Positions 34,639 through 46,900 of a stretch of DNA of 64,000 nucleotides are shown in pieces; positions within the stretch are counted from its first letter, which is position 1, and each line of letters starts with the position of its first letter. A model generated the notes under the pieces. It was given only the letters and a program-made list of their open reading frames with translations, searched no databases and was not told the origin of the DNA. This DNA comes from Cryptomeria japonica (Eukaryota; Streptophyta; Pinopsida; Cupressales; Cupressaceae). Location of the stretch: positions 111,605,433 through 111,669,432 of the forward strand of contig NC_081410.1 of NCBI RefSeq assembly GCF_030272615.1. Direction: 5' to 3'. The position numbers and the translations under genes are program-made.

Positions 34639-34890
34639 ATTTTTTTTATTTTTCCGTTACGACAGAGGTATCCCCGCAACCCAGCCCAGCGCCCAACCTG
34701 CCTTACCTTGGACTTACTATATTGCCAAGTTGGGATCGAGGAAGGGGCGAGCTGAGGCGAGACTAGTCCCCTGCGGGGAGGATCCACAGCCCACAAGCAG
34801 TCCCCCCTCTTAAACCCGGGAGGGAGTCGAACCCAAGACCAATGTGGAGCTAACCCACGGCCCAAGCCAACTCACCTACCCATGCGGGCT
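34639..34890 (-). mobile_element. tRNA-derived SINE (about 252 bp)
   Basis: Read on the minus strand from 34890, a tRNA-like head contains a B box GGTTCGACTCC (complement of 34823-34833) and an A-box-like GGTAGGTGAGTTGG (complement of about 34867-34880). It is followed by a GC-rich body and an A-rich end (complement of 34639-34655). Flanks are 14-bp repeats, aagatcttgagtca (34625-34638) and aagatcatgagtca (34891-34904), with one mismatch. This is the layout of a Pol III SINE moved by a LINE. Its GC content is far above its surroundings. Confidence 0.88.
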
Positions 34891-35349
34891 AAGATCATGA
34901 GTCATAGTTATCCCAAAACGCTTAATGTTAAAATACCCTACTTTGAATCCTAGAAATATCTATGAAACAGTGCAGGGGTAGACCAATAAAATCAGGTCTT
35001 TGCAGCTATAAATGACATAAAAAAGATATTGATTTTTAGGCTGATGCTATATGTCTTTGTTACAAATGACATCAAAAGAGAGAGTGATTTTTAGACTGAT
35101 GCTACATGTCTTTATTACTTCCCTCTGAGGATGAGAGAAACTTGTCTTAAATAATATAGGCCTTGCCCATTTCCAAATCTGAGTTTGCTGTTAAGAACGT
35201 TAAATGGTCCTCATACTTATGATCATAAAGAACTGTAATAGTAGTTGGATTGAGGCAAGCATACTAACAATGATCGATTGAGATCATTATAATCCAAGAG
35301 CATATTAGTACGAGTTGCTTGAGGACAAGCAAATTTGGGAAGGGCAGAC

Positions 35350-36418
35350 TGTCATGTCCTCGCCTCAAAAGAGGTTTTTATTGTGAACAGAAAGGACAGA
35401 AGAAACAAGCGCATAAATAGGCAATCTTAAGGCAGCGATCAAGTAGGAATAATCAGCGATCAAAACTAACAGCAGAACCATTATAACAAACAACAAACAT
35501 TATAAGATAATTAAAAGTTGTTAAGAGGCGATCTTGAAGAGTTGCGATTAAAAAGAAACAAATGATTAGTTAGCAGTTAAGTAAGAGACATGTCTCCTCA
35601 CAAAGATCGCCTCCCTTCAAAGGGTTAATGGGATACAAATAGAGAGGGCTGTGGTGGAAGGAAGGCATCAAGCAATCAGGAGTAACATTCAATTTCTGAG
35701 GACATTCTCTAGATGGAACAAAAAAAAGATTACAGAATACTGAATGCTGTAATAATCAGATCAGAATATAACTTGTGAATATTCCAATCCACTGTGGTAA
35801 TATAGAAATTGTTATTTAGTTTGATTTATGAATTTATTGCACATATCTATTATACATTACTAACCTTTAAAATATGCATTTAACACTACAACAGTCTGTC
35901 AAAAGGAAGGAAGGAAATCTGCAATTAAGAGAGAACAGCTATAGGGCACCCTGCTACAGTGGCAAATAGGGAGAGAACAGCTATTATGGCACTCTATTAC
36001 ACTGTGGAAGGGAGAGAACGTCCAAGGGCACCCTTTTGCAATTTCCTTCCCAACTCCTACATTGAGGGACTATAGATGAACCCAAGATTCTCCAGCCATG
36101 GAAGAATGGAGGGGGATTGCATGAAGGGAGAAAACGGCTGTCTTAAGGCACCCTACCATGCTTCCTAATTCGATCTTTTCGGATTGAGACTCATTCAAAT
36201 CAGACTTGCTGCATAGCGATTTCCTTGCTTTAATAATATATTTATTTCACGAACTGTGTCTGCAATGTTACCTAACTGATTGCAGGTTTCCAGAACAGAA
36301 TTAGTTCATCTTATTCCTAAGTAAAGAAATGTTTCCCTAACTATATTATATGCTTTGTTTCATCTGATTTTGTGAATTTAGAGCAAAATAGAGAGAGGTC
36401 CAGAAAGGGGACATTACA
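35350..36418 (+). repeat. 3' LTR of the composite element
   Basis: 1069 bp, uninterrupted partner of 26948-28616. The two have accumulated many small differences, so this element is older than the nested one. Confidence 0.88.
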
Positions 36419-36625
36419 GTAATCTATTCGAGCAAAACTTTGCCACCAAATTGTCTCAGTTGGTCAAGAACATCGATGTTAATGCTGGTGATTACAAATA
36501 GAGGACTGGAATTTTTAAAGAAACTGACACGAGTTGTGGTAATGTTGGCTGGCCTTGGAACACTGATAGCTTTATTGCCTTTCAACCGAATGCTGGGAAG
36601 TGGCAATCACATGTATATATGAGCC
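36419..36625 (+). pseudogene. Possible continuation of the coding-like remnant
   Basis: The sequence interrupted by the composite element resumes here. Plus-strand text such as TSMLMLVITNRGLEFLKK and GLGTLIALLPF, or in another frame LFEQNFATKLSQLVKN, looks coding-like but not recognisable. It may belong with 25990-26947. Confidence 0.25.
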
Positions 36626-37298
36626 TTGGATGACCTTAGAAGTCTCTGTGCTGTTCACTGCAGTCTATTTTCACAATATTTTTTTAAATTGCTCTTAATA
36701 TCAGCTAGTATAACTCTACTTCTCATATGTTTGCTGCTGACCATATATATGGCACTCTCTTCTTAAAGATTGCGCACCCTTTGTCTTTAAGCTTAGAGCT
36801 TGGTAATGGCTTTTTGTAAATTTGTAACTTTTTAATTAGAAATATTTTTTTCTTTATCAAACAATAATACACATTTTCGAATTAATTGACAAATAACAAT
36901 AAATCTATCAGATAGCTTGTGTTTACTACGGAAACCATGGAGCCTAATAAAAAAATCCCTCCTGTACACAACTTTACTTGGAAGCTTGCAAACACACTTT
37001 GATTAACTGAACTCATTAATGCCGAGTTGAGTTTCCAGTGACTTGGATTCTGATGGGTAAGATCTGTTTCTTGAATATCAAAGGAATTAAAAATACTTGA
37101 ATTTTTACTTTGTGGTTGACTTGTTTGGCATTTAACTTTTTTGTGGGCTTTATTGCTTGACTACATGCCTTGACTTATCAATGCTACTCAGTGAAGAGAG
37201 TCAAAGGTTATGGTCTATGATGATGAAGCAAACAACAAGTTTGCTATGTGGCTTTGATGGCACTTGTGGCTTTTGTTTGATTTTAAAAGTTTTTGCAG

Positions 37299-37379
37299 GT
37301 GATTAATGTTTCATCTCCAAACACCCCTGGACTGCGTAAGCTCCAGGGCAGGAAACAACTAAAGGACTTAGTAAAGAAG
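37299..37379 (+). CDS. PYRD: Dihydroorotate dehydrogenase, internal exon
   Basis: 27 codons between acceptor tttttgcag and donor gttgga. They encode VINVSSPNTPGLRKLQGR and KQLKDLVKK. NVSSPNTPGLR is the catalytic loop of class 2 enzymes, where a Ser serves as the base that deprotonates dihydroorotate and the Asn residues bind substrate. Phase 0 at both ends and in register with the exon ending at 19146. No disruption. Confidence 0.95.
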
Positions 37380-37523
37380 GTTGGAATGGTTTATTATGGC
37401 TTTTTTGGCAGCAAGTTTGGGACTTTGGTTTTCTGTCCATGTTTTTTTATTGTTATTTTCTATTAAATCTTCTGCTACACTGCTTCTTGACATGAATTAT
37501 GATAAAATATATGTACATTGAAG

Positions 37524-37631
37524 GTGCTTTCTGCACGTGATGAAATGCAGTGGGGGGAGGAGGGACCACCCCCTTTGCTTGTAAAAATTGCTCCTGATTT
37601 GTCCAAGCAAGACCTTGCAGATATTGCTGCG
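37524..37631 (+). CDS. PYRD: Dihydroorotate dehydrogenase, internal exon
   Basis: 36 codons between acceptor ttgaag and donor gtaggc. They encode VLSARDEMQWGEEGPPPLL and VKIAPDLSKQDLADIAA. LVKIAPDL holds the conserved FMN-contacting Lys of the barrel. The GEEGPPP loop is typical of plant sequences. Phase 0, intact. Confidence 0.95.
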
Positions 37632-37735
37632 GTAGGCTAAGATTTGACTTAATTTGAAGCCTTATTGTTGATGGCTATTTTTGTGATAAAAGCAATTTAG
37701 TAGATTCTAATTCTATGCCCTATTTGTGTTTGCAG

Positions 37736-37765
37736 GTTGCACTCACTCTCAGATTGGATGGCCTG
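37736..37765 (+). CDS. PYRD: Dihydroorotate dehydrogenase, 30-bp micro-exon
   Basis: Ten codons, VALTLRLDGL, between acceptor tttgcag and donor gtatag. In plant PYRD this text directly follows IAA and precedes the IISNTT strand. That next exon, with the C-terminal FMN phosphate-binding region, was not found up to the right edge, so the gene continues beyond or is hidden in the repeats. Confidence 0.88.
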
Positions 37766-40596
37766 GTATAGCTTTAAGGCTTTGTTTTCCCATGAATTTT
37801 TTTACAAGAGTTAGAATTGGTATAGAGATGAAAATTTGAAGTTTTTGAATTAAAAGGAAATTATGGCAATGCCAGAAAATAAAGGACAGTGATGAGTGGC
37901 AATGGTGCTTACATTCATGTTCAACACATAAATGGTTGAGTGCATAGAACATATCTGACCTAGTTTGGATACATAATGGATAAAGATCGGTCGCATTTGG
38001 CATTGTTCAAATAAAACATGCTGTTTGTATGCCCAAAAAATGAACTGTTTATTTTATTCTCTATACTGAAGTGACAGTGTTTTGAAAATATGGAATGCCA
38101 TGAGCGCCTTGTAAATCCGTAAAATGATAGTAGAGTGGAGCTTTACATTGCTGAATTTTATTAGACAAGTGTGGGTCCATTCTGTAAACATAATTTTGAC
38201 TCTTGAGCATGTCAGTAAATTATGGAAGCATTTGAGAAAATTGGGGATGCCTCTTGTATTGAGCAACATACTCTTGGAGCAAATCTGTCTTGAAATTACA
38301 ATAGAGGGAATTCAAATTAGAAGTTAGAGTTGTGTTTTCGTGGGAAGACTGCTATTTCCCATCTAGTTGATCATTGTGAAATCCTTGTTTACCATGTTCA
38401 TGATTTGAATGTTTTTGAACTCTAGTTATTTGTCATTGTACTGGAGCTAACTGAACATACTTTCCAACATACCAAACTAGACTGAAATCAGAGCTTGGGT
38501 GCAAAAGTTATGTCGAAAATTATCCAAAGCATGAACAATGGCAAGCAAGTGGTGAAACACTCTCTCTATCAAAGAGGGGCCCAGAAATTGTTTTTAAATA
38601 AAAAATGGGCGACAGGATGAGGATTCCACAACATTACATTGTAAGCTCCAAAAGTTTTGAAGGACAGAGTGGTGAGCATATGGTGAAACATGCACCCTTC
38701 TTCTGTCATGCCAAAAGTTTCAATATGCGTATGTGGGCAACTAATTTTAAATTGGGTGCTCCTCTGTTAGCATGCCAAAAACAGTTCAAACACTAAAATT
38801 AACTGAGTCTTTACAGATCACACAACTAGGCAAGTCTTTGTAAGTTTCAGCAGAACCAAAAAATGGAAGCCTAACACATGCTTTCTCTTTGTCATGTCAA
38901 ATTTGGCAAAACATGTAAGAAAAGGGTGAATACATCAAATTGGTGTGCATTCATGCTCATAGTTTGGTCAAAAGTTCTTAAAAACAAAAGGGTGGCTTTT
39001 CCTTTACAGATCATACGATGGTGCTGTCAAAAACATAAAAGATAAAAAATTGGCAATCTTCAATGCATTGTGTGACTCCTTTTAACTGACCAGGTTTTTA
39101 AATAAAAAGATAGGGCTATTTGGGCACAGGTTGTGGGGGAATGGTTGGGAAAAGCACAAAGGAAAAAATGTCCCGAAAACCTTATTTTCCTTTCACATAG
39201 CTCTCGCTCCACATTTCTCCATTCAAATCTTTCTGTTCACAAGAAGCAAGAAGTGATTTTCACCAATTTCTAAACAGAATGAAGTGCCATTGGAGTTTAT
39301 TAGTCTCCAATTTTCAGCAGGATTTCAGCATTCAGCAGGTTTTCTGAAAGTCAAGGGCTTCTTTTTTCATTTGTAACAGTTTTCAAATACTTTTTTATGA
39401 AGGTGCTTAGGGTTTTATTTCAACCTTTCATCCCTCATAAGGGTGCCTATGTTTTTGCAGTTGAGCTTTTTTGAAAGGGAACTGAATTTCATAGTCTAGT
39501 AATAGTAAAACTTGGAGGATCCCAAACATTGAACATGAAAAATATGGATAGTGTTAGTGGACAACTCAATACACATCCGCAAGGGATATGATGAATGGAT
39601 TCAGGTTAATAGACTGTTGGCTGAGAGCAAGTGTATCTTGGAGGTCTAGGTGATTTGCATGAGTACTCTCATGTTGCGGAAGGTTTCACATCACCATATT
39701 TCAGACATTTTAGAAGGCCTCGGATTCTCATGCCGTGCCAGGGTTGTTGGTTGATGTTTCAGATTAGCTGTTTTTAGCTACTGCTATTTTTGGGATGTGA
39801 CTATTCATAGATAACCTTCTAGAAGGTTTATTTTGAGATCTAATAATTAAGCTGAAATCTATTTGAATATTTCCTTGTTCTAGATGTTCTATTTCATACA
39901 GGTTTGCATCTAGAGCTTGCTTTGTGTGCAAGCAAACTATTTTCAGCATAGAATATTAGTAGTTTGGTTCTATATTTGTCTTGAATTAATTGGATTGTAT
40001 CAACTAAAGCCTATATTTATTTTTATGAATATACATCTTGGAGGGTGAGTTGTTATCCTCTCCTCGTATTTTCTATAATACAGGCTCGTTGCATTTGTTC
40101 TTCACACTCTTAATGCATGGAATAGCCTTTGTTTTGTTTATTGAGTCTTTGTCTTTCTTTTGAGCTAGTAGGTTATTTGAATTAGTTTAAGGGCATTTTG
40201 GTCTTAGGTAGATCTAGCATAAGCAAATCTTACATAGCCTCACTCTCACCTTGGTCACACATTCAGTGTGATGCTGCATATCAACAATGCCAAACCACAT
40301 TACTATTTTCAATCATAGTTATGAGAAGGCAAAATTGGTATTGGTATACAGATTGGGATGGATACTGTAAAAAAACAAATTGGAGATGGGTACTTGTAGA
40401 TGGCAAAAAACTAAAGTAAAAATTTAAATATAAAACATGAACCTATAAAAGATAATCATACAATGAATATTTAACTTTGAAAAATTTAAAATACTAAAAT
40501 ACATTTTAAAATATTGAAATAGATGTCAACAAAAACAAATATTAATTATTTTCATATTTGATAATCTCATCATGATATAAAAAATTGAATTTTAAA
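37766..40596 (+). other. PYRD intron sequence, nothing recognised
   Basis: AT-rich non-coding DNA. Several short open frames lack protein-like features. The sequence ends at the CTATG duplication of the next LTR element. Confidence 0.4.
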
Positions 40597-40601
40597 CTAT
40601 G

Positions 40602-42273
40602 TGTGTAAGAGAAAAAGTGACACTAAGCAAACATGCCCTAATCTCACTTTCAAGCACACATTTGTGGAATACGAAAGAGCCTAGAGGTATCACACAATTG
40701 GCTACTTCTTTTTGTGGAAGAGAGAGCCACGGGCTACCTGTTAGGATTTCTATTCCTTTGTTGTAATTGAAAGATGAAATGATGCAAGTTCAATCCCTAA
40801 CCCCAAAGTGTAAGTATGAACTAATAACAAGATTACAGAATTGAACTTAAATGATGGAAAGCTGTAAACACAAGAATAAGACAAGAATGCAAATACGTAC
40901 CTGGAGTAAAAATCTGAGTGAAAATGTTCGGGACGGGTGCGCGGGCGCCACTGTCCTGATTCTGCCCCTGAAACTGCTCCGAAAACTGCTGTTTTACACT
41001 CTGGAAAAGCTGTCAAAAATGCTGAAAATGCTGTCTGTCAGGAGGACCAGGGCACCCAGTGCCCCTATCTTAGGGACCAGGGCGGCCAGCGCCCCTGTCC
41101 TGGCAGGACCAGGGCGCCCCACGCCCCTGTCCTGGGTTTCTGCTCTGCAATTTGGTGTGGAGTTCTGTCTCAGTCTGCTCTTCCCGGATCTGTACCCTGC
41201 GGCGTCGTCCGAGTCCCGAAACCTGCACTTATATCTGAAAAGGTGTTTTGGGCGGCTATATAGGGTTTTGCCTTAGTCAAACCCCCGCTTCGGTGATTTC
41301 CACCTCCACGAATAGCCAAGTTGTATTGTAAAATGTATTGTGTGTGCAGACCTAGTGTGTGTGCAAGGTCCTAAAATGCAAGAAAGCAAACTAGAGCAAC
41401 CTAGAAAGTAAACCCTAATTGCTTGTAAATGATAATGTAAATGCTCTAAATCAAGATGCAAAGTGATCTAAAGCATGGATAAATGATATATTGAAGCTTA
41501 TGCAAAGACATGAAAACAACATGAAATCATACCCAACCCTCAAAGGAGGGTACAAGCCAATCTTCAGTCGGTAATCTCCTATTGTTCTTCAATGTCTTCC
41601 AAGCCCTAAGTGAATGAATGAAATTGATGAATGCTTGATAGAGGGATGTTGAATGTTGTTGAAGTCTTCAAAGATTTGCTCTTTCGCTGCGTATGAGGTT
41701 CCTCTAAACAAAAAATCGGATCCCTTCAAATGAAGAAAGAGAGCTCTTATGTAGGAAACCCTAGGTCATAATTTCATCTTTTGGCCGACCTAGAGATTGA
41801 ATATCCCGCCAATTTCTTGGGGTTAAGCTTTATTTTATGATTGGATCGCGCTCCTAAAATTTCGGGAAAAATGTCCGGGACCATGTGCACTTCGGGCGCC
41901 ATGGTCCCGACAACTTTTCACCAAATTTTCAGGGCCGTCAGATATGATGATTTTAGAGAGAATCCCGAAGTTACAGGTGATTTCGAGATGTTTTGACCCC
42001 CGAAATCAAGCCCCCAAGCTCGAAATAGGACCTAATTAGGGTTTTTGATTAAATGATGTATTGGAAGAATAAAATGAAAGGGGCACACTTTAATGAAAAG
42101 GGCCCAACTTTATGATATGGGAGATGATAAAATAGGACCTTAGACCTAATTAATTTGATTAATTAAGAGCTAAAGGGGAAATGCAATGCAAATGCAAAAT
42201 GCGCCAAGGCGGGTGCTAAACTAGGTGTGAAATTGTACCACCCTAGCAAGTGCGTACAATTTACGACGCTACA
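40602..42273 (-). repeat. 3' LTR of the Tat/Ogre-like element (1672 bp)
   Basis: Carries three units of a GC-rich repeat of about 31 bp at about 41040-41135 (ggaccagggc(g/a)(c)cc(c)ag(c/t)gcccct), where the partner LTR has two. The length difference between the LTRs equals one unit. Confidence 0.92.
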
Positions 42274-43977
42274 TTTAGCCCCCACTTTAGCGGTCATATG
42301 AACACTACGTGCATATGCAAGCTAAAGTATAGAAAAGTAAACATTATTTGAAAAATGATATATCCATAAGTCTGTCGAACGAAGCCCCCAGCGGTATCTG
42401 CAGTACACAGTTAGGAACCGCACCCTACAAAACACACGTTAGATCATAAAATCACCTAATGCTTACTAAGGAAGGTGATGAAAATTCGAGGGTAGCTATA
42501 TGCCCCCCCCTGTTTCGGCTTGCTAATTTTAGTGAGTTGAAACAGGGTATCATGTTTACCACTTCGAATTGTTAAAGAATATTGATGACAAGTGCTCACA
42601 AGAAGATTTGATATGAGATCAAAAACTAATGGAGAATCACTTGGTAAGAAAGAGGACTAAATCTTAATTCCAACACAACAAAGAGTGCGAAGATTTGAGA
42701 GTTCTCTAACACAAGATGAAGGATGTAAATGGAAACAAAATGCAAAGAGAAGAAAAGAAAGGAAAGAAGCATGAATACACACATTGGTGATCCATGAGAA
42801 GAATAGTGAGAGAGAAAACATGGACTTCTCGCCCCTAGATCTTGTCTAGGGGATCCATGGGAAAAAGGACATGGAAAACTAGCCCCTAGAGTCTGTCTAG
42901 GTGATCCATGTAAGGGAGGAGAGTGAGAAAGTCTAGCCTTATGCTGCTAGTTCCACTCAACCTCGTGCATGTGTGTGTAAGGGAGGTTAGAAGCACCTCA
43001 TAGGAGTCTATGCCCGAGTATGGTACAACCTGTATATGTATAGTACAAAAACGTGACATCTTGCTCTAAGAGTCTGTGCTCTGGTTCCGAGAATAATCAC
43101 CCTGCATAAAAGAAAAATGGAGACATCTCGCTCTAAGAGTCTGTGCTCTGGTTCCGAGAATGACCCATTGCTCAAAAAAAGTGTAATGTTTATGTCATAA
43201 GAAAAGTAGAACAAGGATACCTACCTTCATCACAAAAGAAGATACCCCAACAATGCAACAATGTCATAGATCCAAGCAAGGGAGTTTTACACTCTTTAAG
43301 CAAGGATAAGATAGTTGAAAAGGGATACCTTGTAGTATGTGTAAAGGAGATCCTTAGAGGAGAAGAGATCTTTGTACAAAAGGCACCTATCCCCGAGAGG
43401 AATTGTCTTAGACAAATATAACATCTTCTAGAATAAGACAAAGAAGAGAATAAGAATGCAATACTTCCTCCTTTTGTGAGGTGAAAGTGATTCTTAATGA
43501 AGGATGACGCTCTTTTTAACCCAATTGGGAGAGTGAATTCATTATGGATGTATTTTACCAAGTGCAAAAGAGGTTGTAGTCAAGGACTTACACCTCTTGT
43601 AAGAGAGAATCCTTAAACAAACAACAACAAATGCATACAAGGAATAGCATCAAGTAATAAAGTTCACACCATCCACGAAATAGGAAAAAAGTGGATCCTT
43701 AGATGAAAACAAGGAAAGATCATTGCCTCCCAAGGATAAGGACAATGAGAAGGACTTACACAATCTTCTAGGGAGATATTTAGACATAAGAAAAAGAAGA
43801 GATGTATGAAATCACTCTTGTCCCCATAGGAACAAGAGATAACATAGAAAATTAGGCTATTACGTTGCTTTAAAAATATGATTGCACTTGAAATTGTACC
43901 ATCATGAATGACAATGAGCCCCCAGTAAATGAGCTACCAATGTCACATAATGATGAGCAACATAACAGCCATTAATG
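42274..43977 (-). other. 3' untranslated part of the Tat/Ogre-like element
   Basis: About 1.7 kb between the gene's stop and the purine tract. It contains two local duplications: ctagatcttgtctaggggatccatg / ctagagtctgtctaggtgatccatg near 42835-42915, and a 45-bp unit with gctctaagagtctgtgctctg at about 43060-43105 and 43115-43160. No further gene was recognised. Pol would be expected here or upstream in a complete family member and is absent. Confidence 0.6.
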
Positions 43978-46900
43978 TTATTTAAAGACATGATAGATTG
44001 AATGAGGTATTTGAATATGACATGCTGAATGCTCAACTATAAGTGAGATCAAAAACATGTATAAAATGATAAAAATTGAAGAAGAAAAGTCACAAGAAAT
44101 CTTAGAAGAGGGATGAGTGTAATTTATTAGAGCCTTATCCCTAGAGGAAAGGACTTTATGATGAAGAGGAAATAAAGATTCATAAGTGGATTTAGAAATT
44201 TGAAGGGAGTCATAAAGGGATTTGTTCATCGCCAAGATTTCCTTATGAGGGGAATGAGAGTTGATAGAAGTAGAAGATGATTTAGTTGAAGTGAGATCAT
44301 CATCACTACTAAATATAGCATTCACATTGAGAGATGGTCTTTTAGATGCTTTGGTACGTTTGCAGGGATTATAGCCGAGTCCAAAGGCATAATTGTGAAA
44401 ATTAGTCTCTAGAGGAACTTTTATCCCTTGTTCATGAGCGCCACAACCATTTCCATGATACCCATGCTTAGCAAAAATGCGAAAACCACGACCATAACGA
44501 TCAGCCATTTCAGGAAGAGAAGGTGGTTTTTCATAAGACAAAGAATCAAACTCTTCATAATTAGAGGTGTGAGGAGAAGAAGTTTGAGAAGCGGCCACAA
44601 AATTATTGCTCATAGGTTCAAGTAAGACTGATTGATCTCTATTTTCTTCCTTCTTTTTAACTTTAAGCTCTCTAGGAGGAACCCTATACTCACCTACAAA
44701 GGTGGGATTAAAGTCAAGGGATCCCCAATCGTCTTCTGCGAGAACCTTCTCAGGATCAAAAGCCTTTTCATGTGTAGACTCAAGTCGAGAAGGATCTTCT
44801 TCAAGAGCTTTAGGGTCATCCAAAGAATTTTGATTATCAGAGGGTAATGATTCATCCATAGGTATCTTGTTTAAAGAGTCATCACTAGAAGAGGAAGGTT
44901 TAGAAGAACTCCCTTTGGAAGTAGATGTTTGCAAACAAGCCTGAAGATTAGTATCACCTATCAAGGTATATGTCTTATTGTTATAAATAAATTTAACTTG
45001 TCTATGCAATGTAGAGGGGACAGCTTGCATACTGTGAATCCAAGGTCTCCCTAATAACAAGTTGTATGTTAGATTTCTCGACATAACATGGATAGGAGTA
45101 GGCAAAGTAACAGGTCCCACTGTGATTGGTAAGGTGATAATACCTAATGAAGACTTAGCCACATTATCAAAGCCTCGAATGGGACGAGAGTCAGGCTCAA
45201 TAAGGGATGTATCCACATTCATCTTATGCAATAGATTAATGCTACACACATTAAGGCCAGAGCCATTATCTACCAGTGTTCGTCTTATAGCAGTGTCATT
45301 TATGATAACCACGATCATCAAGGGATCATATTGATGTTGAATTTCACTAGTAGGCAACTCATCTTGAGTAAACACAATTTGAGCTTTAGGATTCATCACG
45401 GAGTTAACCAAAGATACTATATTACTAGATGTATTAGGTGGAGGAACATTCAAATCTTTCAAGGCATCTTGTAACATTCCATGATGAGCGGAAGAAGTTT
45501 GGATCAAATCCCAAAGGGATATCTTGGCAGGGGTAGCTTTAAGTTGTTCTATGAGATCATATTCCTTACCAAGAACTTGTGAAATACGAGGAGCTTGAGG
45601 AAGAATAGGTTGGGAAGGAGGAAGTGAAGTTGGGATAACTGGAGGAGGATTAGGTTGCCTATTGTTTCTTGTGTTATAGGTATGAGCAACCGCATGATAA
45701 CTCTCTCTAGTCAGTTGCTTAGCATACTCATAAGGGCTCTTAGTAGAATAACCTCCTTGCACAGTAATAATAGGTTTCTTAGGAGTGCAAAAAGAATCAT
45801 TAGCATAACCACCTTGAACCACTAAGATAGGCTTATTTAAAGGTTGAGAATTTTGAGAAGGACAAGCACCTTGGATAGTGAAGAGGGGTTTGTTAGGTGT
45901 TTCATTCACATGTATCAAATTGATTGAGGATGGTTTAGAGGAATGAACAAAAGTGTTGGAAGAATTATTGATAGTCTTCTCTTGCACTAAAATTTTATCA
46001 ATTTTAGGAGAGAGACAAGGGGTAGGCATTGATGTTCTAGTAGGAAAAGTAATACTAGGAAAGGTCATATCATCCTCTATCATCAAAGGATCTACATGGG
46101 GAATAAACTCTCTAGGAGAAGGATCAACATTACTCCCTAAAGTCTCACTTTTGAGAGGGAGATCTTTGAAAGACATGTTAACCATCTTGCTTTGAGCTAG
46201 GGTTTCCTTATGAGTAGAACTAAGTTGAGGAGGGGGAGATGCTTTATTTTTAGAGGGAGAATAATTGAGATTCAAGGAAGGTGAGAAATTATCAAGGGAG
46301 AGAGAATAATCTACACCTTCTTCTAATGGTTCATCCCAAATAGTGAGGTTGTTGAAAGGAATGTTTGAAGTATTGTCAATTTGGGGAGAGGAGATAACAT
46401 TGTTTATTAATTCCTCATCCCTAGGAGGGAGAGCATCAATAGATGTGTTAAACTCATCCTCTTTCCTCAAAATATGTTCAATATGATCTTTAGGAGAGAG
46501 AGAATTAAGGAAATTGCTTATTATTTCATCTTCTTTCTCTAAGGGATGCTTATGGGTAAGACAAACTTTAGGAGAAGGGTAAGCATTTATCATTAATTCA
46601 TCATCTCTAGTGGGAATTTTGTTGGAAAAGGAAATGCCATCACTAGGAAATGTAAGGATAATGTCATCTTCTTGCACAAAAGGATCCTCATGAAGGGAGT
46701 GTTTTTTAGGAGGAACATGAACATATTTCTCCAAAGATTCATGCTTAGGAAGGAGATCTTTGAAAGAAGTGTTCATAACCTCTTGTTGCACAAACATGCC
46801 CCCATTGGAAGGACCAACTTTAGGAGAAAATAAGTCAATGTCCATCAATACCTTTTCACTTAGAGAGGCATCATGTAGGGAAGGTGAAGTAACATTAAGA

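Larger units (their letters stand above)
26948..36418 (+). mobile_element. Composite non-autonomous LTR retrotransposon carrying nested insertions
   Basis: The 5' LTR 26948-28616 and 3' LTR 35350-36418 are homologous from tgtcatgtcc to gggacattaca. The PBS TGGTATCAGAGC at 28619 follows the left LTR after two bases, and a purine-rich tract (tttgggaagggcagac, about 35334-35349) precedes the right LTR, so the element is plus-oriented. The flanks are ctaat (26943-26947) and gtaat (36419-36423), a 4/5 duplication. With the nested Copia-like element and the SINE removed, only about 2 kb of internal DNA remains and no gag or pol is seen, so it was mobilised in trans. The 5' LTR is about 590 bp longer because of a MITE. 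Confidence 0.88.
19147..37298 (+). other. PYRD: PYRD intron of about 18.2 kb filled by mobile elements
   Basis: The exon ending ...ADYL at 19146 and the exon starting VINVSS at 37299 are adjacent in the protein, so the whole interval is one intron, assuming one locus. It contains a solo LTR (19781-21271), a 9.5-kb composite LTR element (26948-36418) with further insertions, and unassigned AT-rich DNA. Large transposon-loaded introns are common in conifer genes. Confidence 0.85.

Noticed and set aside
34587-34865. GC-rich open frames on both strands near 34.7 kb
   Set aside because: They fall within the tRNA-derived SINE, which explains the sequence fully.
34816-34890. Functional tRNA gene
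   Set aside because: B box and A-box-like segments are present, but no cloverleaf with acceptor-stem pairing could be formed by eye, and the 14-bp duplications and A-tail mark a SINE.
40750-41461. Open frames within the long LTRs (also at 47620-48299)
   Set aside because: Present in both LTR copies only because the LTRs are duplicates. No protein-like motif, and they overlap the GC-rich minisatellite.
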